Below, in pieces: positions 50,091 through 63,168 of a stretch of 64,000 nucleotides of DNA. Positions within the stretch are counted from its first letter, which is position 1; the number at the start of each line of letters is the position of its first letter. The notes below the pieces were generated by a model. The model was not told the DNA's origin. It made no database searches and was given only the letters and a program-made list of their open reading frames with translations. The position numbers and the translations under genes are program-made. This DNA is from Setophaga petechia (lineage: Eukaryota; Chordata; Aves; Passeriformes; Parulidae): NCBI GenBank assembly GCA_024362935.1, contig JANCRA010000003.1:51125844-51189843 (forward strand). The letters are read 5' to 3'.

Positions 50091-51506
50091 AATGTGTGAT
50101 GGTAATTTAAAGGAGGATTTTTTGGCATGCCTGGGAAGACATTGGTCTCAGTGCACAGGGTATCACACACTAACAGAGCAAAAAGTTTGCTTTTAACTCA
50201 AGGAACTCTTTATCTCATGACCATTACTCCCTTGATTTGACAGGCCTCTCAAACCTTTAAAAGGAAACAAGTGTGTAAATGAAGGTGAATATGCCTTTTC
50301 ACTGTTCTTCTCCTCTCCCTGGCTGAGATGTCATCCTTTTCTTGTCAATGCTGCTTCTTTGCTGCATTTATTCCACCTTTTTCCCATTTGGTGTCTGGTT
50401 TAACAACTGTTAGATATTTTCAAAGGAAAAATAGGCATTTTCAGCTCCATCTGTGTTTGTAGTTTTGATTTCATATGCTGGATGGAGCTTTATGTGTTTT
50501 AAAAGCAATGTTGAAATCAGTTCATAGTGTGCACTTGATTTGGGGGAAGAATGACATTTCCTTATGATTGCATTCTATGTTTTGTTGTTTTGTTGTATTT
50601 TTTATAAGTCAGCTTCTTTCTGTCATTTCAGGTGGCATAACTAGAGAAGTGCCACAGTAAATCAGGTTCTTTTTCCTCCAGTCCCACTCTGGTTTCTCAG
50701 CTCCTCACAGGAATCACAAGACATTTTTCATTTTGAGCTTTGGGAACATCCCTGACTCCCAGGGCTCCCTCACCCTTTTTCCTTGGCTTTTCCTTGGCTT
50801 TTCCTGAGCCATGGATGCTGTCCTAATGCCTTGCCCTGTGTTTTTACAGCCCTGAAAACAAGTGGGAAGCCCCAACTCCTGTCAGATCCAAGTAGTGCAC
50901 AAATACACCAGATTTTACTACCAAACTACACGCTGGCTTAAAACCAGGTTAATTATGTTTTTCATCTTTAATTAACCTCAGCATGCAAAGCAATAACAGA
51001 TGAAAAGTAAAAATCAGAGTCTGATTCAGAGCTTTCTACTGGTTTTATACACACCTGCATCAGAATAACTGCTGCTCACCCTGATGCATCAGTGATATCC
51101 CAGTGCTTGTGTGCTCATGTGGGATTTTGTTTGTGATTGCAATTTTGTTTAGTTTACAGCTGCCTGTTTTGATAGGTTTTGATGCTGGTGAATCAGACTG
51201 ATATTTCATACTACTAGAATGGGGAGTGTCATGGTCTACTTCTATGTTTTTTAATTTTGTTGGGACTTGGGTCTGCAGAACCAAGTTCCTTGTTACTACT
51301 GGTTATGGGTCTAATGCAGAGATCTGGGAGGTTAGAAAATATCTTTGTCATAGTAGGAAATCAGTTCTGCCACTGCCTTTTTGGTTTTCTTTTTTTATTT
51401 TTTTCCCCTTCAGTTCTATACCTTATAAAGTGACTCGCAATTCTGTAGAAAAGACCAAGACATGAAGTCCAAGTGAAGTCCTTCTGTGGTGCTCAGCTGT
51501 AAAAGC

Positions 51507-51886
51507 AGTGCTGGGAGTGGTATCAGCCAGGAATGCAGCGATAAGGAGGAGTACTGGCAGAATTTTGGGACTCACAGAGGATTCCAAATATCTTGCTAGA
51601 TAAACTTTTTGGTAGCTTAGGGAGTTATTCTAGACAAGCATTAATACACAGACCATTGTTCTATTTGTCCTTGCTTTTCTACTTTTTAAACAATTTTTCT
51701 GCTGACCTATCTCATGGCTGCTGCTTAGCTCTAATCACAGTTCTGCTGTCTCTGAGGCCTGCCTTTTGCAGCTTTCCCAAAACCCTCTGATTTTATGGAT
51801 TCCCACAGTGCTGGGAGTGGTATCAGCCAGGAATGTAGTGATAAGGAGGAGGAACTGGCAGAATTTTGGGACTCACAGAGGACTCC
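51507..51886. repeat. 80-bp direct repeat with exact 300-bp period
   Basis: AGTGCTGGGAGTGGTATCAG onward through ACTGGCAGAATTTTGGGACT and CACAGAGGA(T/C)TCC occurs at 51507-51585 and 51807-51886, with only a few differences. The 221 bases between are unrelated unique sequence. No transposon ends are seen. Confidence 0.88.
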
Positions 51887-52215
51887 ACTAGGCGGCTCCC
51901 AAGCCCTGGGAATAGCAAGGCAGGCTCGGCAGGAACACACAATTCCTAAGTCCCTGAGGTGGACAGAACAGGCATAGGGACTGTGGTTTGGGGATGCAGA
52001 ACACCAGGGAGCCAGGTGGAGGAAAGCTCTTCCAGGCTTTAGGTCTGTGCCACCCCAAACTGGGAATTCCAGAGCTCCCTGGGACCAGCAAGGGCCCGGG
52101 ATGCCCCGCACTAGCAGGAAAAATGAGTTGTCACATCAGGACTGTCTCTACGAATGAAATCATTAAAGGGAAATAAAACTGTACTCTATTCATGCAGATT
52201 TATTGTTGGAGTTAG

Positions 52216-52929
52216 TGCCTTGGTTCAAAAAGACAGGTTTCTGCTAAGGAAGGCAGGAGAATTTCTTGAAATGGAAAATGTAAACCCCCTCCCTCTGAAT
52301 TGTTATATTTTGAAATTAAGAGGCTCTCAGGCAAAGATATGGGAGTAGGAATAACAGTTTTGTACTTGGGAAAAAAAAATAATAAAAAAGTAAAAATGCA
52401 GTAATACAAACCAACCCTGCCAGAGTCAGACCATGCCCTGCCCCCTGTGTGTCAGGGTGGTGTCCCAGCCCCATCCCATGGGGGCTCAGCCCTCCTGCAG
52501 TGCCAGCTGTGGTTCTGCTGCAGCAGGGATCCTGCACAAGGGGGGAGTTTTCCTCTGCAGCTCCAGGGCTGCTGGAGATGGGCCTGGGCTCCCTCTGGCA
52601 ATGTAGGGCAGCAGAAAGCTGCTCCTCTGGGAATGCAAGGGGGCAAAGGCTGCTGTGGTGTCCCAAAGCTCAGATTGGATCCAGGTAGGAATGCTTGGCT
52701 CCTCCCCTGGGCGGAGCATCTCCCCATGGGATGATGGAATTGGATCAGCCATGCAGGGACACTCAGTGGCCATGGGCAGGAGATAATTAATAATGAATGG
52801 CCCATGAACAGCAGAGATCTCCTGGAGGGAGGGTTGGCTGTGGGAGAGATAAAGAAAACTGTCCCACCTCTGACAGATGGGAATTGAATACACACCCCCA
52901 GCCACAGCTTGCATTTCTAACCCAAGACA
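52216..52929 (-). mobile_element. Solo LTR, family A (714 bp)
   Basis: On the minus strand it starts TGTCTTGGGTTAGAAATG and ends GAACCAAGGCA, so its ends form the inverted pair TGTCTTGG and CCAAGGCA. It aligns along its full length with the 33,741 copy. Flanks GTTAG and GTTGG form a 5-bp target duplication with one mismatch. The open frames of 116-147 codons inside it are LTR sequence. A CR1 fragment begins 14 bases beyond its edge. Confidence 0.88.
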
Positions 52930-52943
52930 GTTGGTTAAATGGT

Positions 52944-53250
52944 AGAATCATGGAATATTTTGTGTTGGAAAGGACCTTTAAAGCTCAGCTAGTGAAAGCC
53001 CTCTGTAATGAGCAGAGACATCCTCAGCCAGAGCAGGTTTCTCAGAGCCCCCTCCAAGCTGGCCTTGAGTGTTTCCAGGGATGAGGCTCCCCCACTTCTC
53101 TGAGGAACCTGTGCCAGTCTTTCATCCCCCTGCTTTCCTGTACCTGGTCTGAACCTACCCTCTTTTAATTCAAAGCCATTGTCCCTTGCCCTGTTGCTCC
53201 AGGCCCTACTGAAAAGCTTGTTCCCATGTTTTCTATAAGCCCCCTATAAC
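52944..53250 (-). mobile_element. CR1 LINE 3' end fragment, minus orientation
   Basis: The plus strand begins AGAATCATGGAATATTTTGT, the reverse complement of a CR1 terminus, then has GTTGGAAAGGACCTTTAAAG, CCCTCCAAGCTGGCCTTGAG, TTGTCCCTTGCCCTGTTGCT and stops near CTTGTTCCCATG. It sits beside the family A LTR at 52216-52929, which may have inserted next to it. Confidence 0.9.
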
Positions 53251-56200
53251 CACTAAAATAATCCAGAGAAATCCATCTGGACATGGATCATGAAATTGTC
53301 TGGCATAAAAATCAATCGTGTGCAGTTACTCTGAATGGTTTGTTTGTTTGTTTGTTTGTTGCCAAATTCAGAATCCCACTTCTGTTGATCAAAGACAATT
53401 CCTAGTAGCTTGAAACTTCAATTTCAACCCCAGAACTAAACAAACTTTGAATTACACAATTCAATATAAACCAACATTAAAATTTTTTCTGCTTTTGGTT
53501 TGTTTTCCAGTGTGGAATCTGCTCATGAATATTGTCACTGAAATTCGTTTTGCTTGAATGTTCATGTTCATTAAACCTATTCACAGGAGTGCAGTAGTCA
53601 AAATGACATTGCTTTAAACTCAGAGTATTTACAGGAAATGATTATGACATTTTCCCATCTCATTTCAGTTGAGAATGCCTGGTGTGGCTTTTTGGTTATG
53701 CTTCTTTTTCAAATGGGCCTTTTAGGTGTGAGGCATGACTTCTGAAAAGCTGAAAAGATACTTTTTGAACTTTAAATGCCTAGGATGTTATGTTTGGAGG
53801 TTTTTTAATTGTTTATTTGTGGTTTTTTCTTTCTTTTTTTTGGGGGGTGTGGCGTGGTGGACACTGACAAGGTAACATTTAATCACCTAGTGTTGTTTCA
53901 TTTATTGTTGCACTGAAGAAATAGATTTATAACCTGTACTGAAGTGTTGCAAAGAATCAAGAAGGGCTCTGTACAAACCTGGGAAAGCTGTTAAAATTTA
54001 GCAAGTAAGTCTCCCTCTGCACTCACTAAATTCCACCAGCTGGTGGAAGAAATACGTTTAGTGACAATGAATAATGCAAATGTTCGTGGGTCAGCGGCAG
54101 GTATGGAGAGAGTTTGTGGCAGGGTGATGTGCTCTGGGACTGCTCAGTGAGTTCAGGACTCCCTGGTTTCCTTGTTTCAAACTAAAACTCTGATCCTGCT
54201 CTGAGTTTCTGAGTGGCTGCTGATGCCACGTTCAGAGATTTCAGTGATGGCGACGGCGGCAGAAACTTGAGCTGAGTGGAACGGAGTTGTGCTAGCAAGT
54301 GTCCAATTAAATCTGCCCAAACCCTAAAAGATGGTAAAACATCTATGAACTGGGAGAACTAGGACAGAAAAGGCCCTGAAGGAGTTGCTGAGGGTGGGTG
54401 AGATAAATTGTGCTGGGTTTTTTCACATTTCCAGTAAAAATGAGGAAGATGGGCCAAGCCTGAACTCCAGAGTCACACTGAAAAACAAGGGGCACTTAAA
54501 AAGAAACTTTAAAAAAAAATCAAAATAGGGTAAAAGAAGAAAATACCTTGGATTTTTTCTTGCTATTTTTGTCAGCTTGCTATCACTCAAATCCTGGTCT
54601 GAAGGTAAGACTAACAAGGCCTGTTGTGTTCTCAGTTTTCACATGGGAGTCTTGAGATTTCTACTTCTGGAAAAATTTCTTAAATCTTTACACTCTCTGA
54701 GAATACTTCTCTGGGCACATTCAAAATTAAGAATTGCATTCAGGAACTGAGCCAAAGAGACATATTCTGACTCTAAATGGTGATCTAAAGGTATATAGGT
54801 TTTTGTGTCTCTCTAATCTAGTCCCTAAAATAAATTTCATCATTTCTATCTTTTCTATTTCCAACTTTCATTTCTGCCAACTAATTTATGATCTCAAAAT
54901 TATCCTTGATGCATGTCAGACAATCTAAGCAGAATAAACTTAGTAGTTGCAGGGGGGGAAAGTGAGCTAATAAGGACAAAAGAAGTACATAAGAAGAGAG
55001 GATGTTTTTTGAGACTCGTTATTCTGAGAATTAGTTCAGGAAATCTCCTGACAGACAAGCTGCAGGTCAGGAAAGGGTGTGTCCATTGGACCTGCAGAGC
55101 AATCAGCTGTACAGCTTTTCAAACTGACATTTTTCAAAGCCCCACCATGACAAGACACTTCCATATTTTCATTCAGTGTGTGCTTCATATTATGCTGCAC
55201 CCAATCTCTGAAAGTGAATAGAAAATAAGACTTTCACAGGAGACACCAGATTAGAGAGTCCCTTCCAAACAAACACAGTGAACTCTAGGCATGACACATA
55301 CTTAAGAAATGGATTTTGTGGCCTCTATGCTCTCTCTGGGGTTTGCACTATCACATTTGGAAGTCAGTGTATCAGATGAAATGGTCCTGGTGCCAGTTTA
55401 TGATGAATAATAAAGCAGATGCACTATGCTGCCTGGAAAGGATATAAACAAGTTAAGCTGTCATGAATAATTGATAACCATTTCTTTAATTCTTCTTTAG
55501 AAGTCAGCTTGTTGTTTAGCAGTGCTGCCATTGTTATACTGAATCCATTCCCCAAGCTTTGTCATATCTCCAAAATTAATTATCTCCATCCAGGAAAAGG
55601 TCACTCGTTTCTGTGTGCAGTGTACAACATTTCACAGCGCTGTACCAAGTGGATTTGATCTGTTCCCTTTGACCTGTCAGGGCTCAGTGCACACTGAATT
55701 TGTATGGTTTGAAATGTGAGCTTCTGCTGAAAACATTTCAGTCTTTTCATAAAAAATATTCAACTTACAGAGTGCTTTCTTGGGGAAAAAAGCAAAACAC
55801 TTGTCTTAGGAGGAAGGCTGGGAAGGACAGAATCCATTCAGTGATAGATAATATGTGGTAAAATTTTCCATCTCTCTAGCCCCCATTTGGCCAGACAATC
55901 AGAAACTGTTTCTGTTAACTGATTAAAATAGAAATTCAGTGCCACCATTGTGGCCTTTTACTGGGTTATAGGAAAAAAAAAGAAAAGCTGTTCTGCCCTG
56001 CAAGCTATCCAACCTGGCTCTGTTTGTTTCTCTGAGTAGATAGGGCATGACTAACTCGTCCATATGTTCAAACATAAAATTCCTGCTGTGATTCTCTGCA
56101 GCAGAGGACAAGCAGCATCTGTACGTGGGGGAGAGATCTTTTCTGCTCTTGAATCAGCCTAGTTCTCCAACGGGACATATTTATTCCTGACACTTGGGAG

Positions 56201-59200
56201 CCTGCACTCTCCTGCATCTTTTAGGCCTGCTGCTTTAACACTGAAATATCATTCCCTTTTCTGCACAGGGCATGTGAGCATCACACCCAAATGTTCTGCC
56301 ACAACTTCACTGTGTGCCCTGTGCACTCCTGCCCCTGGCAGAAGGACTGTACAGTCCCTGTGGAATTGTCATTGTCATTGTCCTGGGCTCAGGAACCCAG
56401 CTGGGCTGATTTGGAGAACAGTCCCAGGTAAGCAATCCCTGCAGTCATGCTGTGCTGCCATGGCAGACAGTTAGCAGAGAATCTGTGTGTGACAATGTTA
56501 AAACGTGAATTTTGGGTTGTGTTAGTGTTAGAACATTAATTATGGTCAGTGTTAGTGCTAGCAAATGTACAGATATTACATATATTCTAATACATGTGCA
56601 GGTATTACATATATTCTTTCAGATCCTCTGAAAAAAATACCTCTGTGTGTCTGCCTGAGAGATGATTTAAAAAGATGTCACTGCTGCACATGGCATAAAA
56701 GTGACACATCAGATTTGGCCACTAGCTTATTTTTTGTGACTTTCTTCCTGGCCTTCAGTACAGTCTGGTTGCTGGTCCTTCAAACTCTGAAGTACATCAG
56801 TGATTCACTAGTGTCACACTGAATGAAATGGCACAGGATGTAGGAACAAATCCTGTGGGGCATTTCTGCAGAGGTTTTTACAGAAAGAGGGCTCAGTCTT
56901 TAAATCTAGGCTTCATATTTTCTTTTACTGGAAATGCCTGCTAAGGAAATATTACGATTTCCTCCATGTTTGGCACGTGCCAGGCATGAGAAGGCAGAGA
57001 CAGCTTTGCAATCAGTCTGAATGTTATCCTTTTTCCACATGTACTGTCCTTGGCTCCTAAGGGGCATCATTGCCACACAGCTGAGGATGGCCTGTTAATT
57101 ATAGATTAGGCTCTCAGCCTGCCTGTTCCTGCCTCCATGCAGGACTACATATTTCCTGTTGGTGTATGTTTCACATGGCTCTTTATTAAACCTTTACAAA
57201 ATAAATATGCTCATCCAGAGTCTCACAAACAAACAAAAAAAAAATAGAGAGTTAAAGGTGACTTATAAAAAAGCAATGCAAGGAGACCTGGTAGCCCAGA
57301 TAATGCATCTGTAACCCTACTGAATTACAGGCCCAAAGCTGCAAACACACTGCTTTTTGTGGAACAACCAGATGCTGCCACTGGAAAATGTCTCAGTTTG
57401 ACATCTACGGCCAGATGGTCAAACCTGTGCTCTCTGTATATTGTAATGCATGCAGAGAGTTCTGCCAAGTGTAAAAAAAATAGGAATGTGATCCAGGCAC
57501 TGTCAGCAGTTAAACAGGATTACAGCAAATTCTTGCATATACAGCCAAGGGACAGCAAGATTTTAGTGATGGTTTATGCTGCACGTGTACCCTGGTTGTG
57601 AGATCTAAGCCTTGTTTCAGTTTAGGATGATACTCATCCCAGGAGGGAGGTAAGAGGCACTGGACCTCTGGTATTGTGACTTCCCAGTTGCTACTGCTCA
57701 TGGATTTCGTTGTTTCTCTTCTGTTCTGCTCTAGTGTACAAAAAGACTGAAACAATCCACAAATTATGTTAACCTGACTATGAAATGGGAGCAGGAACAG
57801 TTTCTGAGAGCACATAGGGACAGGAACTGAGAGCCCTGCCTCTTAAAACCCATCCATTGCATAGAAAAATGTCCTTGTGTTGTGTTTCTTGTGCTCCCAG
57901 GTGGGCTGGGAGTTAGGGCACAAGCACAGTCCCAAATCCAGGCTAAGTAAGAATGTGGATAACTGCAGTTACTCTGTATGGGGATATGCACACCCATAGG
58001 CTGTTGTGAACCATTTGTGACAACAATTAGGGGCTGGTATGGCATGGGCAGAGAGAGCTCTTGGCCAGCCCTGATGGATCAGTAATTACAGATCCTACAG
58101 AGTGCTTTGTGACGTGGAATGTGGCTCCAGCTGCACGGTCTGGTAAAAGTGAACTCTGGATAATTTCTCTCTTGAAGCTGGCATTGACTAAAATGAGCTG
58201 AAAGCCATTTTCCTTCCTCCCTCTAAACATTACCTGGTTTCTTGGCATTATTAAGCAGTTGTGTTTTTCACAGTTACTGCATTTCAGTCACAAACATGGA
58301 GGGTGAAATACACCTTGGGTGAAAGATGCCACAGTCCACTGAGTGCTATAATGGGACTTGTTTCCATTGCAGCTATTAGGAATGCAATTGTACACCTGAG
58401 AGTCTTTTTTACCTACCTAACTACCTAGTTTTTCTGTCTACAACCAGGCTAATAAACTTGAAAAGCCATAAAAAGATTTCACAGTGCTAGTGGTACAAGC
58501 ATTTGCCTTTATTCTTACTGCTCCAAAGCTTCACAAGCTGTGCTATCCCAATTACCTATTTTCAATGAGCATCATCCCATGAGAAATTTCCAATCCTCTG
58601 TAATCAAACTGAATATAGGCAAAATGGAAAAAATGCACATGGAAAAATCAGTTTGCCCAGCAGGACTTTTGCACAGACTAATCCTTAGAAAGGAATTTCA
58701 ATCTACTCCAAAACACCTAGGGTGATTCCTCTGGGTAGCAAGTGCCAATTTAAGGGAGAAACACACAAGTAAATGGCTAGTATGATGTACTTCTGTTCTG
58801 TGCAGCAGTATCCCTGATGCTGTAGAATAGCTGTAAACTCCCCTTTTTTCTTCCAGATTGTGACATATGTGGGCTGGCTGCTGCAGTGCTGCTTTTGCCT
58901 GTATCAGATGGGATTCACTTGGAGAATAACTGGGAGTGGGGTGGGGGGGAAGTTCTGCAGCCTCAGAGTTGAGGGCACAGCCACCTGAGAATGGAACTCT
59001 GGTTTCAACATAACATTGCAGCTTTCAGGAGTTAATTGGGGATTAGTTATTCGGGAAATATGGCTCCATACCATGAATTTATGTGCACAGTGATGGATCT
59101 CTGGTTTGAGCAGTTCACATGTGCACGGAAAAAAAGTCACCAAGTGGTTTAGTGCAGAACAGCATGAAGACAGTTTGTGCTGGATCCAGAGCCTTAGGGT

Positions 59201-62200
59201 GAGCAATCATTGCATGGAATTGTATTTTTAAGTAAAGAACTGCCTATAGTTTACAAACATTCCCATCTGGCACCTCTTTCAGTTTTATTTTCCTTTTGGC
59301 TCTAGTTCAACAGTTCTAGGTGGTGCAGTGTGCTCAGGAGGCTTTCATATCTTTGGGGCTCCCCTGCTGCAGCTTCCTCCAGTCCTTCAGTGTCTTGAGA
59401 GCCAACTCAGAGAGCTTGTGGCAGACTTGCTGAGATTTACATCATTCCCTTGCTCTTGTACTCAAATAAAGGGCTCATGAGAATGATGCATCTAGAAACT
59501 GAATGGGAGAGAGTGTTGATGGCTATAAAATATACAATTATACCAGGTTACTGCCATAGTAAAAATGTGTTTATCCAAACACAGCAAGTTTTCTGAATAG
59601 AATCCAATATAGAATGGTCTTTCAATTGAATTTTAAAAGCCTCTTTTTGAGATTTGTGCTTACCTATTTTGGAATGTCCCGATGCTTCACGTGCTCTGAT
59701 TTCCTTTCTCTTCCCTTTCACAGCTGCTTGTAATATTAACTATATGCTCATAAATAAAAAAAACAGCTCTCTTGCCTGAAGGAAGTTTACTGTGTTTTTT
59801 TGTAAAAGATTGGTTCAGGGAGTTGAATTCCACTGGACCACACACGCTTGCAGGAGCAGTCATAAATTTTGCAATTGCAAGCATGGTTGAATCTTTTATT
59901 TATAAGTTGGCGTACCTTTTATGCTGTCAGAAAGGAGTGAGGAGAATGTACTTCTGGTGCATCTGTCTTAATGTCAGGAATGACTGCCAGTTTACAATTT
60001 TCAAACAGTTTGTTGTAATCTCAAACATCAGTCTCCAGAGTGAGCACCTGGCTACTTAAAGAAACAAACAGAAACCCTGTCTTGCTATAAATAGAAGGCA
60101 AACATGCTTTGATAAATTAATTTTAGAAGAACCTTCATTGTATGCAAAATATTGTGGGGAAAATACAGATTTTGAAGGTCTATTTAATTACAACTGGCGA
60201 ACAGAGGGAGCTGGACAGATTGTGGCTTTTAATTCTCAGCACTGCCCACGGGGGCTGAGGAAGCTCAGCTCTCCCAGAACTGATTATAATCCATCTGACG
60301 TAGCACTGCCATCTCAGAGATTTCTGAAATATGGGAATTCTGCAGTACAGCAGCAACAGAAAAGACTAAATCTGCACACAGATCCATGTTCTGTGGCTTT
60401 TAAACTCTGTCTGCTTTGCCTGTGTGCATGTATGTGCATGTACGCTAATAATTCAGAATTAAGATTTGTGTCTTGGTTTGTTTTTTATTTCCCAGCTGCA
60501 ATCCTTGATGTAATAAAAGGTATCATGTCTCCCAATAAATCTTGCCTGGCTTATATCCTCAGGCTATTGTAACTACAGCAATGTTAGCTAATTTGCCAGC
60601 TTTTGCACGTGTATTTCAGCCAGGCTGTGGTGAAATATAAAATATTTGATGCATTATGTGATTCATTACATGTTAGTATTTAGATTATTTTCAGTCTGGC
60701 TTCTGTAAAGAGTTGGTAGCCAGGACAAAGTAGGAATAGCTGGTGAAGATGCACAGCAGAGGTCATGAGTAGCAGGGCTACTTGTTTATATATCAGAAAA
60801 AAAAATGTGCACTTTTGCAATTTCATTTTACATTCTGCACATGAAACAATCAAATTTAAAAAAGCTGTCTCTTCACAGCTTTCTGCATTGAGTAGCTTTC
60901 AAATTATTAATTAATAGAATAGGAAATGTTTCTGGAAGACTTAATCTGAATAATAAATAAGCAGAATAATTTACTACTCACTCTTTGCTAAACACATACT
61001 CAACAATTCCAGTTAAAAGCTATATTCTGCTGCTGTTCAGTGGAAGTTGCATGTGAAGTTTTGACAATAAAAATTACCAGCAGGAAATTCAAAAGGCATT
61101 CAGTAGCTCCATTTTTATATTACATACAATGTATTGTTCTACTAGCAGTCTTCCTAGTGCAATAACATGGGAGTCCACCCAGATATTAGGCAAAATTTAA
61201 TTCTTTGCTTTCATTTATCACAATGTTTATAATATCATTTCTTTACTGGCTGAAGAAAGCCAGGAAGAATAGCTGCTTGCTTCTCTTGCTTTTTAAAATG
61301 TTACCACAAATCTCCAAACTCCTTTCTCTTTTTTTTCCAATGTTGAGGGAATGCCACAGATAAATCAGAGCAGAGTATCCATTATGGGATGTATCTTGAT
61401 GATCATTTAGCTCTCAGATGTCCTTCAAACTAATTTGGGCTAAAATAAACCCTGGAATTTTCTGTCCTGAGTGCTTCAGCCATGATTTCTCACTGACGAA
61501 CTCAAATGAGTATTTTGTCATTTGGCTTCTTCGAGTCAGGAGGATAAAAAATGAGCACTGTCAATTGAAAGTGCTCTAAATAGCTTAACAGCCATTTCCT
61601 TAGGCACTACCTTTTACTCTTCATTTTGTCTTGATTCCAAATATGACCTTATCTTGATCATTTGTTGACTACTTTCTCAGATTTGCAGCCTCAGAAGATG
61701 AAGGTGCCTTCCTGTACCCAGAACAGCTCCCACAAAGCTGCCTGAAATAGTATTTTGGAAATGCATCACTATAAATCATTAAATATTTGCACCAGGGCGG
61801 GGGCACATATAACCACCCATTAGGTGAGTGGTGCTTTTCAGTGCCTGGCCTGGAAAAAAAAAGGAGTGTATTGATGCTGCTGAGTGAAGCACTGATCTTT
61901 GGTGGGTTTTTTTCACTGTTCTAGGTACAAACACAGCCCATTCCTTGAGAAGATGAAGGCATAGTGGAGTTCTCAAGAGTAATTAGTACCAGAAAATGTT
62001 GTTTTCTGAGACTCTCTTGTGGTGTTTAGTAACCACAATAGGCTGTACATAAATGCACCATGTGATTGTCATTTATAGCCAAGGACCTCAAAATATTTTA
62101 TGGATGTTAATTGTGAGCCTAATACAGTAACACATGTAGAGAAAGAAAATTTATTTTCATTTCATTTCATCTTTCTCTGAGTTTGAAAGTCCTTTTGTTT

Positions 62201-62760
62201 TTTCATAAGCATCTGGAGGTATTAGGAACAAGTTTAGTGACTGGGATATTTTTTTAAAAGCACTTTTAATTTGAAAATTAGAGCCCAACACTTAACCCTC
62301 AAATCCCATTTTATAAACTAGAATATAAAAAACCTAAATTCCTAATTTGAGGTGATTTGTCAAAAATCCCAGAGTTTAAATAAATCCACAAAATTTTACA
62401 ATGTAATTTTCTATTTTCATTTATACTATCTTGGCAAAAAAACCAGAGCATTTAAGCATCCCTGTAGAAATGCTCCAAAATTACAGGCATTAGAGCTGCA
62501 GTTTAGAGACAGAAACTGCTTTTGAGAGACTGAGAGTGTTCTGGAAGCTGTCCTGAGCAAGCTGGCCCCACTGTGAGCTGCAGGAACTCTTTTTGGGCAC
62601 CTCCACTGCATGAGCTCAGCGCTCTGCCAGACCCCACAGGTCATTGCAGGGGAACTTTCCGTGGGCTTCCCATGCTGAGTGAGCCATGGAACCTGCTGGA
62701 AACCTTGGGGGTGCACTGGACAGGAGTGGCTTCTGTTTGGCTGGAAGTTCTGGGCTACAC
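53251..62760. other. Intergenic toward the expected SYT9 side
   Basis: I searched the minus strand for synaptotagmin C2-domain exons, expected by synteny, and saw none. Apart from the exon-like segment at 56.3 kb there is no supported gene. The stretch at about 55,440-55,690 has a CATTGTTAT Sox-like motif and balanced composition, as conserved noncoding elements often do. Frames up to 144 codons (60.1-60.6 kb) look random. Confidence 0.45.
56269..56427 (+). other. Exon-like segment, 159 nt, unidentified
   Basis: TTCCCTTTTCTGCACAG precedes, and CCCAG|GTAAGC follows, both close to consensus splice signals. Two frames are open through it; one is cysteine-rich (ACEHHTQMFCHNFTVCPVHS, then CPWQKDCTVPVE). 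No known gene is recognised. A lncRNA exon of the intergenic space is the simplest reading. Confidence 0.3.
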
Positions 62761-63168
62761 TGCGTCACGTTCACATTTTCTGGAAAAATCCCTTCACCCA
62801 GGATTTTTCTCCTGGGAAGCTGAGAAGCCTCAGAGAAAAAGGAAAACAATTCTTATCTCATTTGTTTCTCCTTTCTTTTGCTCATGTGGAATGTGTTTGG
62901 AGATTGTTTACCCACAGGTGATTGCTCCACTGTGAGTTGTTTTCACTCTTTGGCCAATCAGTGCCAAGCTGTGTTGAACTCTGGAAATAGTTACAAGTTT
63001 TCATTATTATCTTTTTAGCATTCTGTAAGTATCCTTTCTCTAGTATAGTTTAGTATAGCATTCTTCAATATAATATAGTATCTTAAAATAATAAATTAGC
63101 CCTCTGAGAACGTGGAGTCAGATTCATCATTCCTTCCTTCATCTGGGCACAACCCAAATACAATAACA
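62761..63168 (+). mobile_element. Solo LTR, family B (diverged subfamily)
   Basis: It begins TGCGTCACGTTCACATTTTC, carries TCCTGGGAAGCTGAGAAGCC, GTTTACCCACAGGTGATTG, CTAGTATAGTTTAGTATAG and AATAAATTAGCCCTCTGAGA, and ends near CAATAACA. It most resembles the 2,751 copy, which shares the TTGTTTACCCA segment. Edges are approximate and no clean target duplication is seen. Confidence 0.8.

Larger units (their letters stand above)
47819..52215. other. Intergenic upstream of OLFML1
   Basis: Should include the OLFML1 promoter and 5' UTR, but no CpG island or TATA box is evident. The repeats at 49.84 and 51.5 kb are the only structures noted. The 198-codon minus-strand frame at 49.1-49.7 kb has no recognisable domain. 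Confidence 0.45.

Noticed and set aside
60138..60572. 144-codon plus-strand frame
   Set aside because: Composition and lack of splice or promoter signals suggest chance. No family was recognised.
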